Positions 25,951 through 34,047 of a stretch of 64,000 nucleotides of DNA are shown in pieces. The notes under the pieces were generated by a model, which had not been told where the DNA came from, searched no databases, and saw nothing but the letters and a program-made list of their open reading frames with translations. The position numbers were made by a program, and so were the translations under genes. Within the stretch, counting starts at the first letter, position 1, and every line of letters starts with the position of its first letter. Location of the stretch: positions 23,048 to 87,047 of the forward strand of contig NZ_FPJO01000029.1 of assembly GCF_900119365.1 (NCBI RefSeq), in the 5' to 3' direction. This DNA comes from Streptomyces atratus (GTDB lineage: Bacteria > Actinomycetota > Actinomycetes > Streptomycetales > Streptomycetaceae).

Positions 25951-26342
25951 AGCGACTGAAGCGACTCAACTCCCAAAATCAGATTAGCGAAATCTGTGGG
26001 AGAGGAGAGGCATATGAGGCAGAACAGATGTGCGCATCCGCAGAAGGCGCCAACGACCGAGCGACTGATTACCCAGCGGCTGACAGTCACTCAGTCGCTC
26101 GCCTGCGAGCACACAGAACACCAGGTCAGAAGCTTGCGCAACAGAGAGCAGCGACTGAAGCGACTCAAGCTCCCCATATATGACGCACACACGCGCTCAC
26201 ACGCACACGCACGAATGTCTCCATATACCTGAACCTTGAGTCGCTTCAGTCGCTACTCTCCCCCGGCTACCGCTCTGACCTGCGGCTTTATCTCCATGGC
26301 CGAAGCGACTCAGCACTCATTCGGTCGCTGGCATTCAGTCGC
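25951..26342. repeat. iteron array, probable origin A
   Basis: 9-bp iterons GCGACTGAA/GCGACTCAA occur in tandem pairs at 25952-25969 and 26151-26168 and inverted at 26236-26253, with single or degenerate copies at 26061, 26091, 26305, 26320 and 26334. The pairs at 26150-26169 and 26235-26254 form a perfect 20-bp inverted repeat. Between them lies an AT/CA alternating tract (CATATATGACGCACACACGC and on to 26215). No gene fits in 25937-26633. The arrangement beside the prim-pol start points to a plasmid replication origin. Confidence 0.7.
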
Positions 26343-26633
26343 TGAACCCGCTCCCCCGCCGTCCGAACCGTTCAAGTCCGTCTGGATCCAGGCTCAAGCG
26401 GCGTCCGCATCATGCCCGCTCCCGTCGGCGCATACCAGCCAATCGCACCCGCCGAAGGGCATGTTCATGCGGATCTACAACAACGGGAGTTGCGCCGCAC
26501 AGGCAGCCAACACACCTGTCACACCAAGCAGTTCCTTGTCACACCGCTGCCATCACCATCGCCGCCGCTGCCTTGCAGCAGCGGCCGGGCCGGAGACCTA
26601 CGCCAGTCCCCCGGCCCGACCTCACCGGGCCAT

Positions 26634-27881
26634 TCATCGAGCCGAGTTGGTGCCCTCGGCGAGGATCCTGTCGACCAGGATCATTCGCTGCGTCTCGTCC
26701 ATCTTCCTCAGTACGAGGTCGGCAATCTGATGGCCGTCGTGCCAGGGCATCTTCGTGACCTTGCCGAAGGCGACGATGCCCGACTCCCCCGGGGCCATCT
26801 GCGTCGGTGCCACCTGGCGCCCGGCATGCTCCGATCGCTGCCCAGGCACTTCATCGTGCACCGGTGGTACCGATTCCCGAGCCCCGGAGCTATCACGGCG
26901 TGATAGCTGTGCCTGCCGCTCTCGTGAACTATCACGCCGTGATAGTTCAGCCGATTGCTCCCCTGGGCTATCACGCCGTGATAGCTCTACGTGCCGCTCC
27001 TCCGGATTATCACGCCGTGATACCCCCGCGCTCTGCTCCTCCGGGCTGCCCGGAGCATCCGGACCATCGGAGGTATCGGCCCCGCCCCCGCTCTCCGCTA
27101 CTCTCCCGCTCTCTGCCGCTTCCCCGCTCTCCGGGCTATCACGGCGTGATAGTTCACGCGCCGCCGAACGCCTCTGATCGCCTGCGGCAGCCCGCGCGTC
27201 CGCCTGCTGGCGTTGCTCTTCGGGCAGCAGCTTGGAGAGATTCCGTACATGCTCGATCTTGCGGCGCCCCTCCAGCAGGTCCGCCTGCAGTTGAGGATCG
27301 AGGTCCAGCACGGAAAGCTTCGACGAGATGGTCGACTGGGCGATACCGAGCCGCTTGGCGGCCTTGGTCTGAGAACCGTAGAAGTCGACCAGTGTGCGTA
27401 GCGCCTGGGCCTGCTCCAGCGGGTTCATGTCGTCACGGTGGACGTTGGCGACGAAGGCCGCTTCGAGAAGCGCCTGGTCGGTGGAGACCAGGGCGTTGTC
27501 GACGCTGACGCGAATCGTCGCAGCGCCGGCGAGACGCGCAGCGGCGAGTCGGCGGTGGCCGTCGACGACGATGTACCGGGCGCCCTCGTCGAGGTCGGCC
27601 GCACGATCCGGCCGCTCCGCCAGGTAGGCATCGACGGAGGCCACCGTGACGGCGTTGACGAGACCGATCTCCGCAATGCTCTCCGCCAGCCCCTGGAGAT
27701 CGCGGAGCTCCTCGCGAGGGTTGTCGGGGTTCTGGCTGATCAGGCTCAGCGAGAGCTCGGTCGGTTCGGGCACGCCGGCCGTCGGCACACCGGTAGCGGC
27801 ACCGATCGCAGCCCTGCGGGCACTGATGGGACGGGCCTGGGCGAAGGAGGCCCCGGCTCCGAGGTTCTTGGCCTTGCTCAC
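26634..27881 (-). CDS. parB: ParB-family partition protein with embedded palindrome repeats
   Basis: 415 residues. ParB/Srx-type domain: QNPDNPREELRDLQGLAESI, then YIVVDGHRRLAAARLAGA (GHRR at 108-111). HTH: TKAAKRLGIAQSTISSKLSV. From about residue 240 a linker carries five copies of LSRRDS or a variant, the last four at a strict 13-residue period; each is encoded by a 17-bp DNA palindrome. The C-terminal 70 residues (KVTKMPWHDGHQIADLVLRK) would be the dimerisation domain. It loads on centromere sites and works with ParA; the start overlaps the parA stop by 4 bp. The linker DNA probably is the binding-site cluster. Confidence 0.92.
   Translation of the reverse strand: MSKAKNLGAGASFAQARPISARRAAIGAATGVPTAGVPEPTELSLSLISQNPDNPREELRDLQGLAESIAEIGLVNAVTVASVDAYLAERPDRAADLDEGARYIVVDGHRRLAAARLAGAATIRVSVDNALVSTDQALLEAAFVANVHRDDMNPLEQAQALRTLVDFYGSQTKAAKRLGIAQSTISSKLSVLDLDPQLQADLLEGRRKIEHVRNLSKLLPEEQRQQADARAAAGDQRRSAARELSRRDSPESGEAAESGRVAESGGGADTSDGPDAPGSPEEQSAGVSRRDNPEERHVELSRRDSPGEQSAELSRRDSSRERQAQLSRRDSSGARESVPPVHDEVPGQRSEHAGRQVAPTQMAPGESGIVAFGKVTKMPWHDGHQIADLVLRKMDETQRMILVDRILAEGTNSAR
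26890..27152. repeat. five 17-bp palindromes inside parB (parS-like)
   Basis: Copies at 26890-26906, 26929-26945, 26968-26984, 27007-27023 (outer base degenerate) and 27136-27152. Consensus CTATCACG-S-CGTGATAG with G or C at the centre. Starts of the first four are 39 bp apart, the fifth 129 bp away, all multiples of three. The copy at 26926-26948 extends to 23 bp. In the parB frame each encodes Leu-Ser-Arg-Arg-Asp-Ser; the variable central base falls on the third position of an Arg codon. Confidence 0.9.
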
Positions 27882-29128
27882 TTGCTGATCTCCCGGGCGA
27901 GGGCGCGAAGCGCGACGGACTGTTCGCAGCGGGGTGCGTACGCAAGAAGCGGTCGCTTGGCGCGGACAGCTTCCTTCTGCTCCTTGAGGTCTCCGATGAT
28001 GCCTACGACACGCGGATCCTTTATGGCCATCCAGGACTGGAGCGAGGAGGTGGCGATGTAGCCGCGGCGGGCGTCGTAGTGGTTGACGACAAGGCCGAGG
28101 TAGTCGACGTCGAGCGCAAGGTCATTGCGCATGTCCTCGATCTGGGACGTGAGCAGTTCATAGGCGTCAGCACTGCTGTCCTCGGCTTGGACGACGATGA
28201 GAACGCCGGAGTTGCCGGGCACTTCCTGCGGGCGGCGGCGCCCGTAATAGGTAGCGGCGTCCATGCTGAGCCCGAGGCTGGGCGGGCAGTCGATCAGGAT
28301 GACGTCGTAGTCGGGCTCGACTGCCGTGAGGGCTCGTTCGAGCGCGGCCTCGCGTGCACGGACGGATGCGAGACGTACGTCGAGGAGAAAGGCATCGGTG
28401 CACGCGGGCAGCAGATGCAGACGTCCCCCGAACCGGTCCTCGTCGATCGACACGATGAGATCGCTCAGCGAACTCTTGCCGTCACCGGCCATGTGATTGG
28501 TGAGGGAATCCCCGTCCATGGGCAGGGGAGCGTGGCCAAGCTGTTTGGTGAGGTGTCCCTGAGGGTCGAAGTCGACGAGCAGGACGCGCTGCCCGAGACC
28601 GGGGAGATCCTCAAGAGCGAGCGGATCGTTGGCGGCCTCCTGATCTTCTTCGAGCAGTGCGGCAAAGTGCTTGGACACCCGGACCGGCACAAGGGCGGTG
28701 GAGTCTTCCGCGAGAGCTTCGCCGGTTCCGGCAGTGACGGCGGTCTTGCCGACCCCGCCCTTCTGATTGCAGATGACGACGCGTCGGACGATGTCGGGGC
28801 GCTTCACTGCGGGAGCGGGATGGCTGTCCAGCCAGACCCGTACGGACTGTGCCAGGCCCTGGATGAGGGAAACCCCCCGAAGCTTGCAGTCCGATCGGAA
28901 TCCGGTCCACAGCCGGCCGGGCAGGAACGTTGCAAAGGACTCCGCGCCAGAGGTGTCGATGGGGGAGAGGTTGGAGCCGAGCGCGCGCCATGCTGTGATG
29001 CCGGCTTCGACGGCGTCCTGCATGTCGATGCCGTGTTGAACGGCGCGGACCTTGAGTTCCTGGCGGAGCCAGGAGGGCAGCTTGGAGACGACCTTCTCTC
29101 GGTCGCCCCTGGAGTCAGGTGTCGTCAT
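27878..29128 (-). CDS. parA: ParA-family partition ATPase
   Basis: 416 residues. A 110-residue N-terminal extension (SKLPSWLRQELKVRAVQHGI, DMQDAVEAGITAWRALG) looks like a DNA-binding regulatory domain of type Ia ParA proteins. Walker A: CNQKGGVGKTAVTAG (Lys at 123 and 128); A': VDFDPQGHLTKQLG; Walker B: YDVILIDCPPSLGL. It forms ATP-dependent filaments or gradients on the nucleoid to move ParB-bound DNA. No strong ribosome site is visible before ATG 29128. A parS-like palindrome lies 80 bp upstream, so autoregulation by ParA/ParB is plausible. Confidence 0.93.
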   Translation of the reverse strand: MTTPDSRGDREKVVSKLPSWLRQELKVRAVQHGIDMQDAVEAGITAWRALGSNLSPIDTSGAESFATFLPGRLWTGFRSDCKLRGVSLIQGLAQSVRVWLDSHPAPAVKRPDIVRRVVICNQKGGVGKTAVTAGTGEALAEDSTALVPVRVSKHFAALLEEDQEAANDPLALEDLPGLGQRVLLVDFDPQGHLTKQLGHAPLPMDGDSLTNHMAGDGKSSLSDLIVSIDEDRFGGRLHLLPACTDAFLLDVRLASVRAREAALERALTAVEPDYDVILIDCPPSLGLSMDAATYYGRRRPQEVPGNSGVLIVVQAEDSSADAYELLTSQIEDMRNDLALDVDYLGLVVNHYDARRGYIATSSLQSWMAIKDPRVVGIIGDLKEQKEAVRAKRPLLAYAPRCEQSVALRALAREISK

Positions 29129-29207
29129 AGTCCGTCACTCTACTAACGTCATAGATCAGTTGAGCTCATGACGCGTTAGCTGTGTCGTCTTTTTCGACTC
29201 GGTGGAA

Positions 29208-29224
29208 CTATCACGCCGTGATAC
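29208..29224. promoter_or_regulatory. sixth parS-like palindrome, upstream of parA
   Basis: CTATCACGCCGTGATA followed by C, matching the five copies inside parB. It lies in non-coding DNA 80 bp upstream of the parA start. Confidence 0.8.
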
Positions 29225-29813
29225 CCCGGTCCCGGCACCGAGGGACGAGGCCGAACAACGCACCCAGACCTCCCGAACTCGGCAAATAAAAGGCAGCAAA
29301 ACCCTTCCATTCAAATCCACTTCAGCTATAATGCACCACTTTGCGTCACAACTGGACCGCCTACGGGACATCTTGTCCATCGCTGGTGCCGACGCGGCCG
29401 GAACTCCGCTGGCGAACCGCCGCGGGCAACCGGGTTCGTGGCCCCGCAGGTCGCACAAGACGGTGGAGTGGCTGGGCACAGTGGGAGGCTCGGGTAAGCA
29501 CTCCCGCCGCAGGGTCCGCGAACCTATCGTCGGGGCTGGCTTTCGTCGGCTGAGGTTCAGTGCGGGGGAGTGGGTGCCCCAGCAATGACATCGCCTCAGG
29601 ACCACCGGCCGACGCCCTGGATGAGGTGCGGGTCGGCACACAGGCGCACTCCGGGCCACCTTGCCCGCAGGCCGGTATAGCGAGTGCGGGTCTTCTTTTA
29701 TAAGAGGCGCCGAGCCTCGAAAACGCTCCGACCTGCATGTATTCAAAGTTGATCATGCTCTGGCCGACACATTTGGGAGGTCGAAATGTTAACCTGGCCA
29801 GCACATTTGACCC

Positions 29814-30100
29814 GAAAAGTAAGGCTCACCCTAACTTTTCGATCCCGCCATGCCCGCCGAAAAAACCGCAGGTCAGAGGCGTGCGGGTTTCGGGCGAGCA
29901 GACCCTCTTCTGGCATCGATCCGAACCGATCCGAACAAAATGTGCCGCAATACTGACACCAAAAGTTAGGGTCAAGCTAACTTTCGGCACTTCCATGCAC
30001 TAAAACTTCAGCTCAGCCGAACTTTCGAGATGGGTGCGCAAACCCCTGTGGCTCGGAGCGTGTCGAGCCGTCAAAAGTAAGGCTGAGCCGAACTTTTGGG
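29814..30100. repeat. four inverted repeats upstream of the winged-helix gene at 30137
   Basis: Related 28-30 bp inverted repeats at 29814-29842, 29959-29987, 30000-30029 and 30071-30100. Each has an arm close to CAAAAGTTAGG and its complement around a 5-base spacer. The last ends 36 bp before the GTG at 30137. They could be operators of that protein or initiator-binding iterons of a third origin. The wider gap 29129-30136 holds no convincing gene; a TATAAT hexamer at 29327 lacks a clear -35 box. Confidence 0.7.
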
Positions 30101-30136
30101 ATAGCCTCGGACCGCCTGAGCAACAAGGAGGGTCCA

Positions 30137-30853
30137 GTGACATCTGAAACGCCGTCGCGCCAGCCGCGTCGGCCACGAGCAGTGCCCTCTCCCGCGTCCT
30201 CGCCGGAGAGTAACGCCGTGTACGACGACATCCTGAACCTGCTCGGTGAGCAACTCGGCGCGACCGCCCCTGCCACACCCCCCGCCGCGGCAGGGAAGCG
30301 CAAGCTCAAAGGCGTCACCTTCGAGTACGAGGACGACCCTCGGTCCGTTCACAGCTTCGCCGGAGGCGCCGGCTACAGCCTCGCCAGCAACTGGTTCACT
30401 CAGCTGCTGCCCCAGCTCTTCATCGCCAACGGCATTACGAAGAGCCAGCTGTGCGTGTTCCTGTACGTAGCGGGCGGACAGAGGCCGGGCACCGGGATCG
30501 CGGAGTACACCCAGCAGGAGATCACCGACGGTCTGAACGGACTCGCGGCCAAGAAGCCCGGCGGCAAGAAGATCACCAGGCCCACCGTCAACCGTGCAGT
30601 CCGAACCCTCTGCGAGTACAAGTGGCTCGAATCTGCGGGGAACGGACGGATCCGCCTCAACGTGACGCTCTGGTTCCAGGGCAACAGCGCAGCTCAGCAC
30701 GAGGTACTCGCACAGATCGCCGCGGACCACGACGACGACCCCACCGCGTTCCCGCACAGGATCGGTCCCGAGATGGTTCACCACCAGGAGGCGCTGGACC
30801 TTAATCTGGATGGCGAAGTGCCCGAGCCTGTCAGAAGGAAGCGCACAGGGTGA
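30137..30853 (+). CDS. winged-helix DNA-binding protein, possible replication initiator
   Basis: 238 residues. Pro/Ala-rich N-terminal 50 residues, then a conserved core: YSLASNWFTQLLPQLFIANG, CVFLYVAGGQRPGTGIAEYT, a winged-helix segment QQEITDGLNGLAAK and ITRPTVNRAVRTLCEYKWLE, and a wing strand NGRIRLNVTLWFQG. The layout resembles MarR-like plasmid regulators and RepA_N-like initiators; I cannot choose between them. GTG 30137 follows AAGGAGG. Four inverted repeats precede it. It is followed 45 bp later by another winged-helix gene on the same strand. Confidence 0.75.
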   Translation: MTSETPSRQPRRPRAVPSPASSPESNAVYDDILNLLGEQLGATAPATPPAAAGKRKLKGVTFEYEDDPRSVHSFAGGAGYSLASNWFTQLLPQLFIANGITKSQLCVFLYVAGGQRPGTGIAEYTQQEITDGLNGLAAKKPGGKKITRPTVNRAVRTLCEYKWLESAGNGRIRLNVTLWFQGNSAAQHEVLAQIAADHDDDPTAFPHRIGPEMVHHQEALDLNLDGEVPEPVRRKRTG

Positions 30854-30898
30854 TGCCCGCTACCACGACAAGCCGATTCGATACGGAGGAAGGCACCG

Positions 30899-31312
30899 AT
30901 GGCCGTTGCAGTCATGTCGCCCCTCGTTGCTGAGCGCATCTGGGCCCTGCCCATCGGAGCCGCCCCGGTGAAGTTCCTTCAGTACTTGGTCTTCCGGAGC
31001 GAGAACGGTGGCGCACTGCCGAGCCAGCGCGAGATGGCGGTGGAGTACAAAGTGAAGCCGCCCACCGTCAGCGCGCTGATGGAGCCGCTGTTCGAGCTGA
31101 ACCTCGTACTGCGCTCCCGCGCCGAAGGCCGCGGGGGCAACCGCTACCGACTCCACCCACTCGCCGCCAAGTACGAGAGCATGACGGACATGGAAGCCGC
31201 CTTCGCGCACGCTCTCGAAGAGATGAAGAGCGGCAGACTGCCGACCATCCAGCTACCGGAATACCGAGCGGCGCCGCCGACCGAGGGTCGCCCCGACCTC
31301 CGTATCGCCTGA
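30899..31312 (+). CDS. small winged-helix DNA-binding protein
   Basis: 137 residues. A GntR/MarR-like winged helix: APVKFLQYLVFRSENGGALP, then SQREMAVEYKVKPPTVSALM and EPLFELNLVLRSRAEGRGGN, where the last part is the wing. The C-terminal tail is helical and acidic (MTDMEAAFAHALEEMKSGRL). ATG 30899 follows GGAGGAAGG. It is the second gene of a two-gene unit with 30137 and ends at a hairpin. Its role is probably transcriptional or copy-number control of the replicon; this is inferred from location only. Confidence 0.75.
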   Translation: MAVAVMSPLVAERIWALPIGAAPVKFLQYLVFRSENGGALPSQREMAVEYKVKPPTVSALMEPLFELNLVLRSRAEGRGGNRYRLHPLAAKYESMTDMEAAFAHALEEMKSGRLPTIQLPEYRAAPPTEGRPDLRIA

Positions 31313-31323
31313 CCCGGCAAAAC

Positions 31324-31358
31324 CAGAGGGCCCGCCATCGCAGATGGCGAGCCCTCTG
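31324..31358. terminator. hairpin terminator after the winged-helix genes
   Basis: CAGAGGGC...GCCATC / GATGGC...GCCCTCTG, an interrupted 16-bp stem with a 3-base loop, starting 12 bp past the stop at 31312. Confidence 0.7.
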
Positions 31359-31521
31359 TGCCTGAACAACAAGTTGTGTGCCCACTATACCGGTACGTAC
31401 GATGACCGGCGAGGCGCCGCCGTCGACAGCTGAGCCGTGACACGTCAACCAGAACGGCTTGTTACGTTCTCACCACGTGCCCATGGAGGCACCGTCATAC
31501 GGCGCCGAAACAGTGACGCGC

Positions 31522-33021
31522 ATGAACAAGAGCACGCGCGTGAACACGAATTCGGGCCGACAGGTGGCCTCCGTACTCCTGGCCCTGTCCGCTGCCGCTG
31601 CCGCCGCCGCCCTGGTCGTCCCCGGTACGGCGGTCGCCGAGGAGCCGTCCGGCGCCGACACCGCTGTCCCGGCTATCCGTTGGGGTGCCTGCCCCAAGGC
31701 CGAACCGCCCTACCCCGACCCCAGCCCGAGGGCGCAGTGCGCGACCGTCAAGGTTCCACTGGACTGGTCGAAGCCGAAGGGCCCGGAGATCGGCATCTTC
31801 GTCGCCCGTTACCGGGCCACCGACCCCGCACGGCGCATCGGCGTCCTGATGTCGAACCCGGGCGGCCCCGGAGCGCCCGGTGCCGATGATGCGCTGTACG
31901 CGGACGACCCCGTCGGCGGCTACACCCCTGCCATGCTCCAGCGCTTCGACATGATCGGCTTCGACCCGCGCGGCATCGGCCGCAGCCAGAACGCGGAATG
32001 CGACGAGACGATCGCCGACTCGATCCCGGCCCGTCCCCGCAACGCGACCGAGTTCGAGCGGCTGCGCACCCTGAACGGCCGACTGGCGGACAGCTGCCTG
32101 AAGCTGACGGGGCCTCTCGCCGCCCATATGGACGGCGAGAGCGTGGCCCGCGACATGGACGCGATCCGAGCCGCCCTCGGCGAACGCAGGATCAGCTTCC
32201 TCGGTCACTCCTACGGCACGTTCCTCGGAGAGCGCTACGCACGCCTGTTCCCGGGCAGGCTCCGCGCGCTGGCCCTCGACAGCGCGATGGATCCGGACCG
32301 GCCGAATGCCGAGCGCTACCTCACCGACGGCAGCGTCACCATCGACAACACCCTGAAGCGGCTCGCGGCCTGGTGCAAGAAGGACAAGGCCTGTGCACTC
32401 AATGGCAAGGAACTGACAGCCGTCACCGACAAGCTGTTCGCCCGCGCCGCCGCGGGCACACTCCGCGATCCGGGCCCGAACGGACCGACGCGGACCAAGG
32501 TCGACGCCGATCAGCTGTCCGACTTCCTCACCTTCGCACTCGGCAAGGGGAGCCAGGAGGAGGCGGCCCGGCAACTGGCCGCCCTGTACACCGGGAAGGG
32601 CGAGGTCAACTGGCTCCCCGTCGGCACCGACACCGCCTCGCAGCTCGTGCTGTGCCGGGACTACGACTTCCGGATCCGCGACTACGCCCAGTACCTGGCC
32701 ATCCGCACGAGAGTCGCCAAGGCCGCCCCCCACGTCCGGTACAACGCCCAGTCCTTGGACACCGTCCTGGCCTGCCAGGGCTGGACCATGCCGCCAAAGC
32801 CCCGCCCCGCCCGGGCGGAGGGCGTCCTCCCGCCCGTCCTCGTAGCCAATGCCACCCATGACCTGGCGACTCCACTGCCGGGCGCACAGCGCATGGCACG
32901 CTCCTTCCCGAAGGCATCCCTGTTCACGATGGACGCCGTGGGCCACTGGCTCTACCGCAGAGGCGGGACGGAGAAGGCAATGCGAGTGATCGACACCTAT
33001 CTCACCAACCCGAAGGGCTGA
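31522..33021 (+). CDS. secreted alpha/beta hydrolase, tripeptidyl aminopeptidase-like
   Basis: 499 residues. Sec-type signal: KSTRVNTNSGRQVASVLLAL then SAAAAAAALVVPGTAVAEEP. Alpha/beta hydrolase domain with SNPGGPGAPGADDALY (oxyanion region), the elbow FLGHSYGTFLGERYARLFPG, and a TAP-like C-terminal domain (VLVANATHDLATPLPGAQRM, VGHWLYRRGGTEKA with the catalytic His). Members of the SlpD/SlpE/TAP group remove N-terminal tripeptides from secreted proteins. ATG 31522 is preferred over in-frame ATG 31483 because it opens the signal peptide. A terminator follows. It is a cargo gene within the replication block. Confidence 0.9.
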   Translation: MNKSTRVNTNSGRQVASVLLALSAAAAAAALVVPGTAVAEEPSGADTAVPAIRWGACPKAEPPYPDPSPRAQCATVKVPLDWSKPKGPEIGIFVARYRATDPARRIGVLMSNPGGPGAPGADDALYADDPVGGYTPAMLQRFDMIGFDPRGIGRSQNAECDETIADSIPARPRNATEFERLRTLNGRLADSCLKLTGPLAAHMDGESVARDMDAIRAALGERRISFLGHSYGTFLGERYARLFPGRLRALALDSAMDPDRPNAERYLTDGSVTIDNTLKRLAAWCKKDKACALNGKELTAVTDKLFARAAAGTLRDPGPNGPTRTKVDADQLSDFLTFALGKGSQEEAARQLAALYTGKGEVNWLPVGTDTASQLVLCRDYDFRIRDYAQYLAIRTRVAKAAPHVRYNAQSLDTVLACQGWTMPPKPRPARAEGVLPPVLVANATHDLATPLPGAQRMARSFPKASLFTMDAVGHWLYRRGGTEKAMRVIDTYLTNPKG

Positions 33022-33027
33022 GCCGAA

Positions 33028-33060
33028 GGGGCTGCACTCATCCGAACTCGGTGCAGCCCC
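33028..33060. terminator. terminator of the secreted hydrolase gene
   Basis: Perfect 10-bp stem GGGGCTGCAC and complement with a 13-base loop, 7 bp past the stop. Confidence 0.75.
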
Positions 33061-33483
33061 GGAGGGTAAACGGAGGGTATCTCCGGTACTTCGCCAGAAA
33101 CGATCCTAAAGGTGGGGCTCGATCGGGGACACCAAGTCGCATCATCAGCTATACCGACAAAGAAGAGAAGTACCGGCCAGCACGGTGCTCAGCGATCAGC
33201 TGGCCGCGGGCCAGCGCAGTCAGTGCCGTCTCGGCCTCTCGGACAGGCTGGCAGACCAGCACCGCCGCCACGGGCATGGCGCCCGCCCCACGCGTCCAGC
33301 AGCCCGCTTGAACGGTCGGCCGGGGCCGGGGAGGCCGCGCCCCGGGCCTCCGCACCCCGGCCTGGGGGACCGGCGGAGCTGGCCCGGTCGTCAGCAACGA
33401 GAGACGCGTGCCCCACCCGGCGCAGGCAGTTCCTGCGCCGGGGCATCCGGCCTGTGCGGGGCGCGGCCTCGTTCGGTCCCTTC

Positions 33484-34014
33484 TTCAGTCCCCGTTCAGT
33501 CCCTCGACAAAAGCCCAGTTCAGAGGCGTCTGCCCTACCTGAACAGGGGACTGAAGGGACTGAAGGGACTCAAAATCCCTGTTCCAGTCATTACGCGTGT
33601 GCGTGTATGCGTACGCGCGAGTACAGAGGCCTTCTATCCTGAGCAGCTCATAACTGAGACTTTCAGTCCCTTCAGTCCCTCGGTTGAGCCGTAAAAGCCC
33701 TGTGACCTGCGCTTTTCCTTGAGGGACTGAACAGGGACCGAATGCGTCTCAGTCCTTCGGTCCCTGTTCAGTCCCTGCCGGGACCGACACGCCCGGCAGG
33801 CCTACCCGATCAGCTGCTTGTCCAAGGAGCAGACCCCCAACTCCCCAGGTAGCGAAGGGACTGAAGGGACCCAAAACGGGGAACGGTTACACCCTTGTCC
33901 AGGCCGCTGATGTAGGCTCTGACCTCATTGGAAAACTCAGTCCCTTCGGTCCCTTTCCGGGTACTGGCAGCGCTGTGACCTGGTCTTTTGACCCAGGGGC
34001 TGACAGGGACTGAA
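33484..34014. repeat. iteron array, probable origin B
   Basis: About fifteen copies of a 9-bp iteron GGGACTGAA or its variants. Three abut exactly at 33547-33573 (third copy GGGACTCAA); two are inverted at 33662-33679; others lie at 33484, 33495, 33723, 33734, 33749-33774, 33856, 33937 and 34006. Between the direct and inverted sets is an alternating purine-pyrimidine tract (ACGCGTGTGCGTGTATGCGT, 33593 onward). The layout copies origin A with one base changed in the iteron. The region 33061-34047 holds no gene. Confidence 0.75.
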
Positions 34015-34047
34015 CAGGCTATTAGCCCCTGGGCAAGGACGATCAGC

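Noticed and set aside
26890..27152. Regularly spaced repeats considered as a CRISPR array
   Set aside because: Repeats are short palindromes at 39-bp spacing, spacers are conserved in frame within a ParB gene, and no cas genes are present.
28079..29146. Plus-strand frame of 355 codons opposite parA
   Set aside because: Antisense to a complete ParA with Walker motifs; no recognisable domain.
29327..29332. TATAAT hexamer as a promoter
   Set aside because: No matching -35 box at proper spacing and no gene follows.
31495..32946. Minus-strand frame of 483 codons opposite the secreted hydrolase
   Set aside because: Shadow of a gene with signal peptide and catalytic triad.
33050..34047. Possible telomere or terminal palindromes of a linear replicon
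   Set aside because: Repeats are iterons with a clear 9-bp unit; no nested telomeric palindromes or terminal-protein gene are present.
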